Origin: Erysipelothrix sp. HDW6A
GTDB taxonomy: Bacteria > Bacillota_I > Bacilli_A > Erysipelotrichales > Erysipelotrichaceae
Direction of reading: 5' to 3'
Length of the DNA stretch: 64,000 nucleotides
NCBI RefSeq assembly: GCF_011400295.1
Contig: NZ_CP049859.1
Location: 1,054,001 to 1,118,000, forward strand
The translations under genes were made by a program, and so were the position numbers. Every line of letters starts with the position of its first letter. Position 1 is the first letter of the stretch. Positions 10,512-18,172 of the stretch are shown here, piece after piece. A model generated the notes under the pieces. The model saw only the letters and a program-made list of their open reading frames with translations. It was not told the origin of the DNA and made no database searches.

Positions 10512-10575
10512 ATTGGAAAAAGTGGAATCACACAATCTAACATTCTTAGTGCGTAATTCTACGATAACTAAAGGT

Positions 10576-10581
10576 TAGAAT
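10576..10581 (+). promoter_or_regulatory. -10 box of small RNA 2
   Basis: TAGAAT, followed after exactly six bases by GTAAGA at 10588. This is the same spacing as in units 1 and 3. Again no clear -35 element. Confidence 0.5.
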
Positions 10582-10587
10582 AGCAGT

Positions 10588-10723
10588 GTAAGATAAATAA
10601 GTCTTACGCTTGATAATTGCTTCTCCTATTCATAATCCCCAAATGAATTTTTCAATTATCAAATCCATATTCTTTCCCCGAATAGAAAAAGAAGTGCTTA
10701 TAATATCCTGCACTTCTTTTTTG
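10588..10723 (+). ncRNA. Candidate small RNA 2 of a tandem family
   Basis: About 136 nt. The 5' hairpin is GTAAGA/TCTTAC (10588-10593, 10602-10607). A long ten-base stem TTGATAATTG/CAATTATCAA (10610-10619, 10653-10662) encloses CTTCTCCT and an inner stem ATTCAT/ATGAAT whose loop shows CCCC. A small hairpin ATTC/GAAT (10669-10672, 10680-10683) presents TTTCCCC in its loop. A terminator GAAGTGC/GCACTTC (10691-10697, 10710-10716) ends it. CTTCTCC is complementary to Shine-Dalgarno sequences of the GGAGAAG kind, so action on ribosome-binding sites is a reasonable inference. Confidence 0.72.
10689..10723 (+). terminator. Terminator of small RNA 2
   Basis: AAGAAGTGC (10689-10697) pairs with GCACTTCTT (10710-10718) and runs into T residues. 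Confidence 0.85.
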
Positions 10724-10784
10724 TCTTAATTGCACATCACACAAAATCCCATTTGATTATTAAATTATGAACATATTGAATGAT

Positions 10785-10790
10785 TATACT
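10785..10790 (+). promoter_or_regulatory. -10 box of small RNA 3
   Basis: TATACT, again six bases before the GTAAG 5' hairpin at 10797. Confidence 0.5.
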
Positions 10791-10796
10791 AAGTAT

Positions 10797-10918
10797 GTAA
10801 GTTGAACTTACAGCATAATAAACATATCTTCTCCTAAGTTCGTTAAGAACTCTTAAAAATTATTATGCAAATTCTTTCCCCTATTAGTAAAAAATAGAAA
10901 CCGCATCATGCGGTTTTT
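10797..10918 (+). ncRNA. Candidate small RNA 3 of a tandem family
   Basis: About 122 nt. The 5' hairpin is GTAAGT/ACTTAC (10797-10802, 10806-10811). A nine-base stem GCATAATAA/TTATTATGC (10813-10821, 10860-10868) encloses TCTTCTCC (10827-10834) and an inner stem AGTTC/GAACT. The linker carries TTCTTTCCCC (10872-10881), shared with unit 2. The terminator is AAACCGCA/TGCGGTTT (10898-10905, 10909-10916). Arms differ from unit 2 in sequence but keep the same pairing layout, which is compensatory support for a structured RNA family. Confidence 0.72.
10898..10918 (+). terminator. Terminator of small RNA 3
   Basis: AAACCGCA and TGCGGTTT pair over a TCA loop and are followed by T-rich sequence. Confidence 0.82.
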
Positions 10919-10967
10919 ATTTTGTTTTCATTCTAATAAATCAGTTTGCGAATAATAGCCTTAATGA

Positions 10968-10996
10968 TTGACAATAGAGTTAGATTTCTCTATAAT
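10968..10996 (+). promoter_or_regulatory. Strong sigma-A-type promoter for the DUF177-rpmF operon
   Basis: TTGACA (10968-10973) and TATAAT (10991-10996), both perfect consensus, with a 17-base spacer. Confidence 0.9.
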
Positions 10997-11025
10997 TAAG
11001 TAGCGTTAAAAAGTAGGTGAAAAGA

Positions 11026-11541
11026 ATGCAATTTCTAAGAAATGATTTGGATAAATTGACTTCATCCCGCATTGATATAGATGAGCCAATTGATATCGAA
11101 GTTACAAAATTAGTAAATCGCAATCGACTCATTGCTTTGCGTGATGTCTTCGTTGTTGGTCATATTTACTATGACAAGTATACATCTCATCTTATTACTG
11201 ATTTGAGAATTGAAGGAATAATGACAGTGCCTTGTGCGATTACATTGAATCCTTTTGATATTGAATTCAGTGCTAAACTTGGAGAAATGTTTAGTTTTGA
11301 TGAAGTTGAAGATGAACTAGCGGATACAGTTGAACTTATTGATGGTGAAACACTTGATTTAACACCTTATCTTGAAGAGGTTGTTAATGCAGCGGTTCCC
11401 TTAAAAGCAATTGATCCAGAACTCACAAGCTATCCTAAAGGAGAAGGTTGGGAAGTTTTAACTGAAGAAGACTATATCAAGGAAAAGAGTCAAGAAATTG
11501 ATCCAAGGCTTGCTAAATTGAAAGATTTCAAATTTGAATAA
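11026..11541 (+). CDS. DUF177 (YceD-like) protein upstream of rpmF
   Basis: 171 residues from ATG 11026; the GTG at 11017 overlaps the AGGTGA Shine-Dalgarno. The protein is acidic, with the family pattern: an N-terminal beta segment, a central [16 protein letters not shown] block and a C-terminal [24 protein letters not shown] segment. In many DUF177 members the central block carries Cys pairs; here a single Cys (VPCAI) is seen. Members lie next to rpmF across bacteria and are linked to 23S rRNA or ribosome maturation. That role is inferred from family and neighbour. Confidence 0.85.
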   Translation: MQFLRNDLDKLTSSRIDIDEPIDIEVTKLVNRNRLIALRDVFVVGHIYYDKYTSHLITDLRIEGIMTVPCAITLNPFDIEFSAKLGEMFSFDEVEDELADTVELIDGETLDLTPYLEEVVNAAVPLKAIDPELTSYPKGEGWEVLTEEDYIKEKSQEIDPRLAKLKDFKFE

Positions 11542-11555
11542 ACGGAGGTGAAAGC

Positions 11556-11702
11556 ATGGCAGTACCAAAGAGACGAACATCGAAAGCACGTAAAAATAGC
11601 CGTCGTACACACTATAAATTACCACGTGTAACTATAGTTAAAGACAAAGAAACAGGTGAGTGGAAAGTTCCACATCGTGTTGACCGATCAGAAGCTAAAT
11701 AA
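11556..11702 (+). CDS. rpmF: 50S ribosomal protein L32
   Basis: 48 residues: [20 protein letters not shown] at the N-terminus is the unmistakable L32 start. It lacks the two CxxC zinc motifs and is slightly short (usual ~56-60), so it is the zinc-free C-minus form. GGAGGTGA precedes the ATG. The gene lies 14 bases after the DUF177 gene and is followed by a terminator. Confidence 0.95.
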   Translation: MAVPKRRTSKARKNSRRTHYKLPRVTIVKDKETGEWKVPHRVDRSEAK

Positions 11703-11710
11703 TAAAAATG

Positions 11711-11733
11711 TCTTGGATATCCAAGATTTTTTT
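11711..11733 (+). terminator. Terminator after rpmF
   Basis: TCTTGG (11711-11716) and CCAAGA (11721-11726) pair over ATAT, followed by seven T residues. Confidence 0.88.
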
Positions 11734-11757
11734 ATGTGAATTTTGTGGGAGTAAATT

Positions 11758-13161
11758 GTGAAAATAACGAATAAGAAACTTAGTAAAAATTACTATATCA
11801 GTTCAGCATCACTCATAATATCGTTCTTAGTGTTATGTTATGCTCTTTTTGTTCTGACCTTTATTCCTTTGAAGTTTCGTTTGATACTATTTTTGATTGC
11901 AGTATCAGTTACGATGCTCGTGATGTTATTAACACAAAAAGCTTTATGGCGAGCAACGTTAGCTGCTTCAATCTTTATTATATCAGCAGGGCTAGTGATG
12001 TCACAGAAGATGATTAACCGTGTAGTAGAGACTAAAGACTATGAAATCGTTGAATATGTTTTAATTACAAACTCCAATTCAGAAAACAATCTTATTAAGG
12101 ATGTTGGATTTTACGGAGTAAAGTTTAATGATACTAAAAAAGCACTATCCCTTTATTACCCAGAATTATCAGAGAAAAACATAGAACACATTGATGATCC
12201 TGAACAAATACTAAACTCTTTATATGACCAAAGTTTAGATGCTATTCTTGTTCAATCAAGTGTCTTATCTGATGTTGAGTTTTTCGATGATAATTTCTCA
12301 ATGAAAACAAAAACAATTAATACCTTTACAATGAAAGAACCACGTCAAGTAATTACGAAACCAGTTGATGTATCAAAAGATTCGTTTATTGTTTACTTGA
12401 GTGGTATGGATGCGTATGGCGATGATGTTATGCGTTCTCGTTCAGATATGAACGTATTAGCTGTTGTGAATCCTAAAACTGAAAAGATATTACTTGTGTC
12501 CATTCCAAGAGACACCTATGTTCCGCTAGCCTGTGAAGGGGATGCGTATGATAAATTAACTCATACAGGAATATATGGTGTTGAGTGTTCAGTAAAGACA
12601 CTAGAGAACTTTTTTAATATTGATATAAATTACTATATCCGATTAAATTTTACCGGATTTGTCGATATTGTTGATGAGTTAGGTGGCGTTGATGTAAACT
12701 CACTGTACGAATTTAAGACAGAGACCAACCACTCCTTTGTAAAAGGAATTAATCATGTTGATGGTGCTGCTGCATTAGCTTTTGCTCGTGAGCGTGTTAA
12801 TATCGATTATGGGGATGTCTCTCGAGGAAGGCATCATCAAGAACTTGTAAAAGCAATAATGACTGAATTATTTACTTCCGAGAATATGAATCGTTTACCT
12901 CAGATATCAACATACCTTCAAAATGCAGTAGATACCAATATTCCTAGTGATGACATTATGAGCTATATTTCAACAGAAATTTCTAATGCAAGTTCATGGA
13001 AATTTGAAGAGTTAAACCTCGATGGATCTGGTGATATGAAAGTTGTTCATAGCCTCTCAGATAAGTATAAATACTATGTTTATATCGCAAATAATGATAG
13101 TATTAATACTATAAAAGATAGCATTAATGCCGTTATGCAAGAAGAGGTTAGCGATGAGTAA
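11758..13161 (+). CDS. LytR-CpsA-Psr (LCP) family cell wall glycopolymer transferase
   Basis: 467 residues from a GTG with GGGAG upstream. Three hydrophobic helices occupy ~13-85, then an extracytoplasmic accessory region (~95-200) and the LCP catalytic domain from LSGMDAYGDDVMRSRSDMN to VDTNIPSDDIM. Family hallmarks seen: the RSRSDMN block with the conserved Arg and Asp, SIPRDTYVPL, and LGGVDV. A late Arg pair lies in FARERVNIDYGDVSRGRHHQ. LCP proteins attach teichoic acids or capsule to peptidoglycan from lipid-linked precursors. The start of the following CBS gene overlaps it by 8 bases. Confidence 0.93.
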   Translation: MKITNKKLSKNYYISSASLIISFLVLCYALFVLTFIPLKFRLILFLIAVSVTMLVMLLTQKALWRATLAASIFIISAGLVMSQKMINRVVETKDYEIVEYVLITNSNSENNLIKDVGFYGVKFNDTKKALSLYYPELSEKNIEHIDDPEQILNSLYDQSLDAILVQSSVLSDVEFFDDNFSMKTKTINTFTMKEPRQVITKPVDVSKDSFIVYLSGMDAYGDDVMRSRSDMNVLAVVNPKTEKILLVSIPRDTYVPLACEGDAYDKLTHTGIYGVECSVKTLENFFNIDINYYIRLNFTGFVDIVDELGGVDVNSLYEFKTETNHSFVKGINHVDGAAALAFARERVNIDYGDVSRGRHHQELVKAIMTELFTSENMNRLPQISTYLQNAVDTNIPSDDIMSYISTEISNASSWKFEELNLDGSGDMKVVHSLSDKYKYYVYIANNDSINTIKDSINAVMQEEVSDE

Positions 13162-13861
13162 TTCAAAACGGTTTTTGGATGATTTTGTTAAACTAGAAAT
13201 GTATTTAAAAAAGTATTTAAATAATCCTAAGGTTGGATTTGTACAAATGGTTCATATGGCAGCAAAGACACAGGCAACAATTAAGCGCCATTCAAATGAT
13301 TTGATTGAATTTGCACAACTGCGTAATGCAATTGTGCATAATCGTATTGGTGAAGATGAAGCAATTGCAGAGCCGCATGATCGTGTTGTTGAATTAATGG
13401 ATCGTATTGTGGACCAAGTTACCGAGCCTAAAAGAGTGCGACATTTTTGCAAAGACAAACCAGTATACTATGCAGCGCCTCATGACAATTTAGCGACAGT
13501 TCTATTACACCAACAAAAACACAACTACTCCGTTGTTCCTATTTATGATGGTCAACAGTATGTAGGAATGTTGCACTATCGTTTATATCAACGGTTGTTG
13601 GAACGTTATGCTTATAAAAATCTTAAACTTGATGAAATGTTAGTGGAGGATGTGTTAGAGTTTTATGAAAAAGATGACCGAGTCATGTTCTTTTCTGAAA
13701 ACACTGAGCTTGATATTATTGTTGATCGCATCATGCAATTGAGCGAAAAAGGGCGAACAGTCATTGCTATTGTTGTTTCACGCAGTGGTCATTTAAATGA
13801 TGTGCCTGTTGGAATCATTACGATGGCTGACTTACCACGTATTATTCGTGAGCTTGAATAA
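13154..13861 (+). CDS. HEPN-like / CBS-pair protein of unknown function
   Basis: 235 residues from ATG 13154 overlapping the LCP stop. The N-terminal ~95 residues are helical and contain LRNAIVHNR, an R-x4-H arrangement like the RNase motif of HEPN domains. The C-terminal ~140 residues resemble a CBS pair: a YSVVPIYDGQQYVGML strand-helix block and a second one ending VGIITMADLPRIIREL, with an adenosine-ligand-type TM-D near the end. CBS pairs bind adenine nucleotides. Conserved next to wall genes in some Bacillota, but I do not know a function. The HEPN reading is inference. Confidence 0.7.
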   Translation: MSNSKRFLDDFVKLEMYLKKYLNNPKVGFVQMVHMAAKTQATIKRHSNDLIEFAQLRNAIVHNRIGEDEAIAEPHDRVVELMDRIVDQVTEPKRVRHFCKDKPVYYAAPHDNLATVLLHQQKHNYSVVPIYDGQQYVGMLHYRLYQRLLERYAYKNLKLDEMLVEDVLEFYEKDDRVMFFSENTELDIIVDRIMQLSEKGRTVIAIVVSRSGHLNDVPVGIITMADLPRIIRELE

Positions 13862-13918
13862 TAGACTGTAAAAGTGTAAACTTACAGTGGTTAATTATTA
13901 ATTTATAAAGGAGTTCTT

Positions 13919-14803
13919 ATGACTAACTATTTTGTTATGAAAAACGCGTCTTTAAAACGCTATAACACACTTCGTCTTGACGTTACAGCTGAAGACATCG
14001 TGATTGCTTATTCAATTAAGGGTATGGTTGAAGCACTACGCAACTATGCTGATCGTAAAATTGTAGTGATTGGTAATGGTTCAAACATGTTATTTACAAA
14101 AGAACATTATGGTTCAGATACTGTTTTCATTGTAACTTCATTGATTGGTGATATGGAAGTTATTGATGGTGAAATCGTAGCTGAAGCAGGAGCGCGATTA
14201 AATCGTCTTGCATGGTTTAGTTGTGAACAATCAATTGGCGGCTATGAGTTCTGTGAAGATATTCCTGGAACTATTGGTGGTGCTTTGATTATGAATGCTG
14301 GACAATGGCAATATTCAATCAGCCAGTATGTAAACTGGATTGAAGTTTATAACTATGAGACAGATACAATTGATAGAATTGTTCCTGATGAAGATTTCTT
14401 TGCCTATCGTTATTCACGAATTAATGAAATGCCTGTGTTCATCTTAAGAGCAGGATTAAAAGCAGAACCTGGAAACTATAATGATGCACTTGAAAAAATG
14501 CTTTACTATCGTCATGAACGTTATGTAAAACAACCACGTAATTATGCGAATGCTGGAAGTGTCTTTAAACGTCCAAAAGATAAAGAGGGTAACTCATTAT
14601 TTGTTTGGAAACTCTTTGATGGAGTAAACCTTCGAGGTTACCGTCATGGTGGTGCGATGGTATCAGAGAAGCATCCTGGCTTTATTGTTAATACAGGGAA
14701 TGCGACTGTTAAAGATATGATTGAAATCATTCAAGAGTGTATTTCTCGCGTTAAGAATGAGTATGATGTGGATTTAGAATTAGAATGGCGTGTTATTAAG
14801 TAG
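13919..14803 (+). CDS. murB: UDP-N-acetylenolpyruvoylglucosamine reductase MurB
   Basis: 294 residues, type II (short) MurB. Reduces UDP-GlcNAc-enolpyruvate to UDP-MurNAc with NADPH and bound FAD. FAD-binding blocks are visible: VIGNGSNMLF (~54-63), EFCEDIPGTIGGALIMNAG (~116-134) and the catalytic serine in NAGSVFKRP (Ser214). A C-terminal LELEWRVI keeps the acidic residue region. AAGGAG precedes the ATG. murJ follows 8 bases later, so precursor synthesis and lipid II flipping are co-transcribed. Confidence 0.95.
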   Translation: MTNYFVMKNASLKRYNTLRLDVTAEDIVIAYSIKGMVEALRNYADRKIVVIGNGSNMLFTKEHYGSDTVFIVTSLIGDMEVIDGEIVAEAGARLNRLAWFSCEQSIGGYEFCEDIPGTIGGALIMNAGQWQYSISQYVNWIEVYNYETDTIDRIVPDEDFFAYRYSRINEMPVFILRAGLKAEPGNYNDALEKMLYYRHERYVKQPRNYANAGSVFKRPKDKEGNSLFVWKLFDGVNLRGYRHGGAMVSEKHPGFIVNTGNATVKDMIEIIQECISRVKNEYDVDLELEWRVIK

Positions 14804-14811
14804 GTGAATCT

Positions 14812-16341
14812 ATGAAAAAGATGACCATTGTTGTAATATTTATTACTGTCATTGCAAAGGTCTTTGGTTTTTTACGTGAGACAATCTTAGCATCGTTTTT
14901 TGGTGTGGGTGCAATTACCGATGCCTTTAACGTTGCAAGTACTATTCCAAGTAGTGTCTTATCAATTGTAGCGGCAGCGCTTGTAACGGGTATTATTCCG
15001 ATGATTACTCGCATCAGTTCTGATGGGGAAGATCGGGTTAATTATTTTACAAGTAATGTATTAAATATTTTCTTACTATTTTGCGCAGCCTTAATGCTTG
15101 TGATCCTTGCAATACCAGAACTTGTTATTTCAGTCTTTGCAGCGAATCTGAATCAAGAAGCATTAGTATATGCTGTATCGTTTTTGAGAGTTATCTCGTT
15201 TGGTATCTTCTCAGTTGCGTTTGTACAATTAGGTTCAGGATATTTAAACGTTAAACGTAGTTTTATTGTTCCTGCTTCCATTACTATTGTTTCAAACCTG
15301 ACAATTATTATCACAATTATTTTTGCTTCGTCGATTAATCAACCAATGCTTTTAGCATATGGTCAGCTCTTAGCAATGGTTATCCAGACCGTTGTCGTTA
15401 TCGTCTTTATGTATCGTGCTGGCTTTAAGTACAAAGCAGTTATAGACTTCAATGACAAAGACTTAAGAGTCATGATTCGCCTAGCATTGCCACTGTTAAT
15501 TTCAGCGGTTCTTGGGCAAGCAAACGATATTATCATGAAGAATGTCGCAACTGTAATTTATGATGGTGATGGTGCATTTACTTATATGAACCTTGCAACA
15601 CGACTTACTTCGTTTGTATCAGGAATCTTTATCACTGCCATACTTAATGTTACCTATCCAACAATTGCTGAAAATGTAGTTGAAGGAAATATCAAGAAAA
15701 TCAATAAATCAATTAACGAATCAATCTTAATGATTTCGGTGTTTGTAGTTCCTGCACTAGTAGGCTTTATTGCCTTGGCTCGTGGGATTGTAGAAATTGT
15801 ATATCTAAGAGGTCTTGTGACTCCTGCGGATATTGATGTCATTGTACCAATCTTTATCTTTGATGCTTTAGTGCTCATTGCTTTATCTGTAAGGGAATTA
15901 TTCTTTAGAATCCATTATGCTTACCATGATATGAAATCGCCTGTAAAGATCTCTGTATTGGTTACTGGGCTCTTTATTATTGGTTTACTGATCTTCCCAG
16001 CACTCTTTGGAAGATTTGGACATCCACTAGCAGGAATTGCCTTTGCATACTCTATAGCTGCAATTATTGGTTGTTACCCTAACTACCTAAGTGTTAAACG
16101 ATTAGTAGGGAAATTAAATCTAAGACCTGTCGTAAAAGACCTATCTAAGATTATTATCTCTGCAGCTGCAATGGGTGTTGTTCTCTTACTCGTTAAAACT
16201 CCACTAGTAGGACTTGTAGGTGGGACATTAGGAACCATTGTTTCAATCGTTATTGGAGGCTTAGTTTACCTTGTTGCCATTATTGGTTTGAAAACAAACT
16301 TTGTCTTGCAATTAATATACCCAATAATCTTTAAAAAATAA
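14812..16341 (+). CDS. murJ: Lipid II flippase MurJ (MviN)
   Basis: 509 residues, with ~14 hydrophobic helices throughout. The N-terminal signature KVFGFLRETILASFFGVGAITDAFNVA is that of the MurJ/MviN branch of the MOP superfamily, including the conserved Arg in FLRE. MurJ moves lipid II across the cytoplasmic membrane. Preceded by murB and followed by a terminator. Confidence 0.94.
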   Translation: MKKMTIVVIFITVIAKVFGFLRETILASFFGVGAITDAFNVASTIPSSVLSIVAAALVTGIIPMITRISSDGEDRVNYFTSNVLNIFLLFCAALMLVILAIPELVISVFAANLNQEALVYAVSFLRVISFGIFSVAFVQLGSGYLNVKRSFIVPASITIVSNLTIIITIIFASSINQPMLLAYGQLLAMVIQTVVVIVFMYRAGFKYKAVIDFNDKDLRVMIRLALPLLISAVLGQANDIIMKNVATVIYDGDGAFTYMNLATRLTSFVSGIFITAILNVTYPTIAENVVEGNIKKINKSINESILMISVFVVPALVGFIALARGIVEIVYLRGLVTPADIDVIVPIFIFDALVLIALSVRELFFRIHYAYHDMKSPVKISVLVTGLFIIGLLIFPALFGRFGHPLAGIAFAYSIAAIIGCYPNYLSVKRLVGKLNLRPVVKDLSKIIISAAAMGVVLLLVKTPLVGLVGGTLGTIVSIVIGGLVYLVAIIGLKTNFVLQLIYPIIFKK

Positions 16342-16371
16342 GAATAAATAAGTCATAAATTAAGAATATAT

Positions 16372-16405
16372 AGAGCGGATTTGATATAAATCTGCTCTTT
16401 TTTTT
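16372..16405 (+). terminator. Terminator after murJ
   Basis: AGAGCGGATTT pairs with AAATCTGCTCT (one G-U pair) over GATAT and is followed by eight T residues. Confidence 0.9.
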
Positions 16406-16476
16406 GTGTTCTCAAAAATATGCAAATAAATGCTTAGAAAAGCATAAAATGAGTACCAATATCAATATGATTATGG

Positions 16477-16482
16477 TAAGAT
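16477..16482 (+). promoter_or_regulatory. Extended -10 promoter of the mra cluster
   Basis: TAAGAT preceded by TGG (16474-16476), an extended -10. No good -35 is visible. Transcription would start inside the MraZ repeats. Confidence 0.5.
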
Positions 16483-16520
16483 AGTGGTAGAAAGTGGAAC
16501 AAAGTGGTAGAAAGTGGGTG
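16481..16520 (+). promoter_or_regulatory. MraZ operator: four 10-bp direct repeats
   Basis: GTGG recurs at 16484, 16494, 16504 and 16514, exactly every 10 bases, in the context A-(A/T)-A-GTGG-NNN. This is the known binding arrangement of MraZ, which represses its own operon. It directly overlaps the likely start of transcription and lies just before mraZ. Confidence 0.88.
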
Positions 16521-16526
16521 AAGTTA

Positions 16527-16958
16527 GTGTTTATCGGTGAACATCAACATACTATCGATACAAAAGGACGTGTAGTAGTTCCTGCACAATTTCGTGATGA
16601 ATTAGGCGAAAAAATGATTGTAACTCGATGGTTAGATGGATGTTTGGCAATATACACACTTGACCAATGGCAAAAGGTATATGAAAACCTTAAGAAACTA
16701 CCTTCCACTAAAAGAGAAGCTCGTATGTATACACACATGATTATGTCGAAAGCTGCAGAATGTGAAACTGATGCACAGGGACGTATTCGTATACCTCAAC
16801 ATCTTACAAAGGCTGCAAAACTTGAAAAGCATTGTGTGCTTGTCGGAGTTAGCGATCATGTTGAGATTTGGGATCGAGATCGTTGGGAAGAATACTATGC
16901 TCTTGCAAGTGAAAACTTTGAAGAGATTGCAGAAACATTAACGGAGTTCTTTGAATGA
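16527..16958 (+). CDS. mraZ: Transcriptional regulator MraZ
   Basis: 143 residues from a GTG at 16527, giving FIGEHQHTIDTKGRVVVPAQF, the standard start. Upstream in-frame codons would translate the operator repeats. Two SpoVT/AbrB-like half domains each end in a D-x-(K/Q)-GR motif (DTKGRVVVPAQF near 11-22 and DAQGRIRIPQHL near 84-95). MraZ forms a ring that binds the direct repeats upstream and controls cell-wall and division genes. Stop and rsmH start overlap (ATGA). Confidence 0.96.
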   Translation: MFIGEHQHTIDTKGRVVVPAQFRDELGEKMIVTRWLDGCLAIYTLDQWQKVYENLKKLPSTKREARMYTHMIMSKAAECETDAQGRIRIPQHLTKAAKLEKHCVLVGVSDHVEIWDRDRWEEYYALASENFEEIAETLTEFFE

Positions 16959-17866
16959 AACATATATCAGTCATGTTAGACGAAACCATTGAACTTCTAA
17001 ATGTAAAGCCTGATGGCATTTACGTTGATGCAACTTTAGGAGCAGGTGGACATAGTCTCGAAATACTAAAAAAATTAAAAACAGGTCGACTCATTGGATT
17101 TGATAAAGATGCAGATGCAATTGAGAGAACAAGTAAAAGACTTGAAGCATACCAAGATAAAATAACCTTGGTTCATGGAAGCTACACACAGATAGCAGAA
17201 ACACTTCAAGCATTAAACATTGATTCAGTTGATGGCGTACTCTTCGACTTAGGAGTATCATCTCCACAGTTTGATGATCCAACAAGAGGATTCAGTTATC
17301 GCTTCGATGCTCGCTTAGATATGAGAATGGATCAAAGCCAAGCATTGAGTGCATATGAAGTTGTTAACGAATACAGTGAAGAAGATTTAATTAGAATTCT
17401 TAAAGAACATGGTGAAGAACGATATGCGAAAGGGATTGTTAAAAAGATCATTGCTAATCGTCCAGTAACTACAACATTTGAACTTGTTGAGTGTATACGA
17501 AGCGCGTATCCAGCACAAGAACTTAAAAAGGGTCATCCAGCTAAGAAAACATTTCAAGCTCTTAGAATCGAAGTAAATGATGAATTCAAAGAAGCTCGAG
17601 AAGCAATTGAACAAGCTATTGATTCAATACATGTTGGTGGAAGAGTTGTAGTCATTACATTTCACTCATTAGAAGATCGTTATGTAAAAGAGATATTCAA
17701 TAAATACGGCAAACCTGCAAAGGTTAATCCAAGAATTCCAGTAGTTATTGAAGAAACATTGAATTACAAGTTATTAAATAAAGGAATGAAGCCTTCTAAA
17801 AAAGAACTAGAAGATAATAATAGAGCTCATAGTGCAATACTAAGAGGAATTGAAAGGATAGGGTAG
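16955..17866 (+). CDS. rsmH: 16S rRNA (cytosine-1402-N4)-methyltransferase RsmH
   Basis: 303 residues, normal length. Uses SAM to methylate N4 of C1402 in 16S rRNA. The N-terminal HISVMLDETIELL and the SAM-binding YVDATLGAGGHS (~23-34) are diagnostic, as is GVLFDLGVSSPQFD. It overlaps mraZ by 4 bases and stands in the usual place in the mra cluster. Confidence 0.97.
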   Translation: MKHISVMLDETIELLNVKPDGIYVDATLGAGGHSLEILKKLKTGRLIGFDKDADAIERTSKRLEAYQDKITLVHGSYTQIAETLQALNIDSVDGVLFDLGVSSPQFDDPTRGFSYRFDARLDMRMDQSQALSAYEVVNEYSEEDLIRILKEHGEERYAKGIVKKIIANRPVTTTFELVECIRSAYPAQELKKGHPAKKTFQALRIEVNDEFKEAREAIEQAIDSIHVGGRVVVITFHSLEDRYVKEIFNKYGKPAKVNPRIPVVIEETLNYKLLNKGMKPSKKELEDNNRAHSAILRGIERIG

Positions 17867-17870
17867 AAGA

Positions 17871-18170
17871 ATGGCAAAGCATGTAATTGTTAAAAGAAGA
17901 AGAAAAATTCGTTGGTCAGGAGCACTAGGTACGTTATTTACCCTAGCAGTTGTGTTTGCATTTGTGTCACAAATTACTTTCAAAACTACAAACCAAAGTA
18001 TTGCGAATGAGATTGAAAAAGTTAAACGTGAGACTGCAACTTTGAAATCCCAGAATGATGTGTTAAAATCAGATGTGAATGAACTTCGTAATCGTAATCG
18101 TATTGTGACTATAGCTGAACAAGCTGGATTAGAAAGTCGTAACAATACTGTAGTTATTAAGGGTGAATAA
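17871..18170 (+). CDS. ftsL: FtsL-like division protein
   Basis: 99 residues. A basic cytoplasmic N-terminus (KRRRKIR), one membrane helix (~16-35) and an extracytoplasmic coiled coil (~42-80) match the FtsL/DivIC topology. Sequence conservation in this family is low, so the call rests on topology and on position between rsmH and the transpeptidase gene. FtsL bridges the divisome and activates septal peptidoglycan synthesis. Confidence 0.85.
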   Translation: MAKHVIVKRRRKIRWSGALGTLFTLAVVFAFVSQITFKTTNQSIANEIEKVKRETATLKSQNDVLKSDVNELRNRNRIVTIAEQAGLESRNNTVVIKGE

Positions 18171-18172
18171 TT

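Noticed and set aside
10406..10918. CRISPR or simple tandem repeat reading of the three units
   Set aside because: Units differ in length (94-136) and in arm sequences; conserved parts are promoter, 5' hairpin and C-rich motifs, not exact repeats.
10367..11016. Decayed protein genes or a tRNA cluster in the 650-base gap
   Set aside because: No frame resembles hslV/hslU/codY and no cloverleaf is found; the hairpin/terminator pattern fits small RNAs better.
13865..13888. Inverted repeat ACTGTAA/TTACAGT between the CBS gene and murB
   Set aside because: No T-run, so not a terminator; single copy, no known regulator match. Could be an operator, but not supportable.
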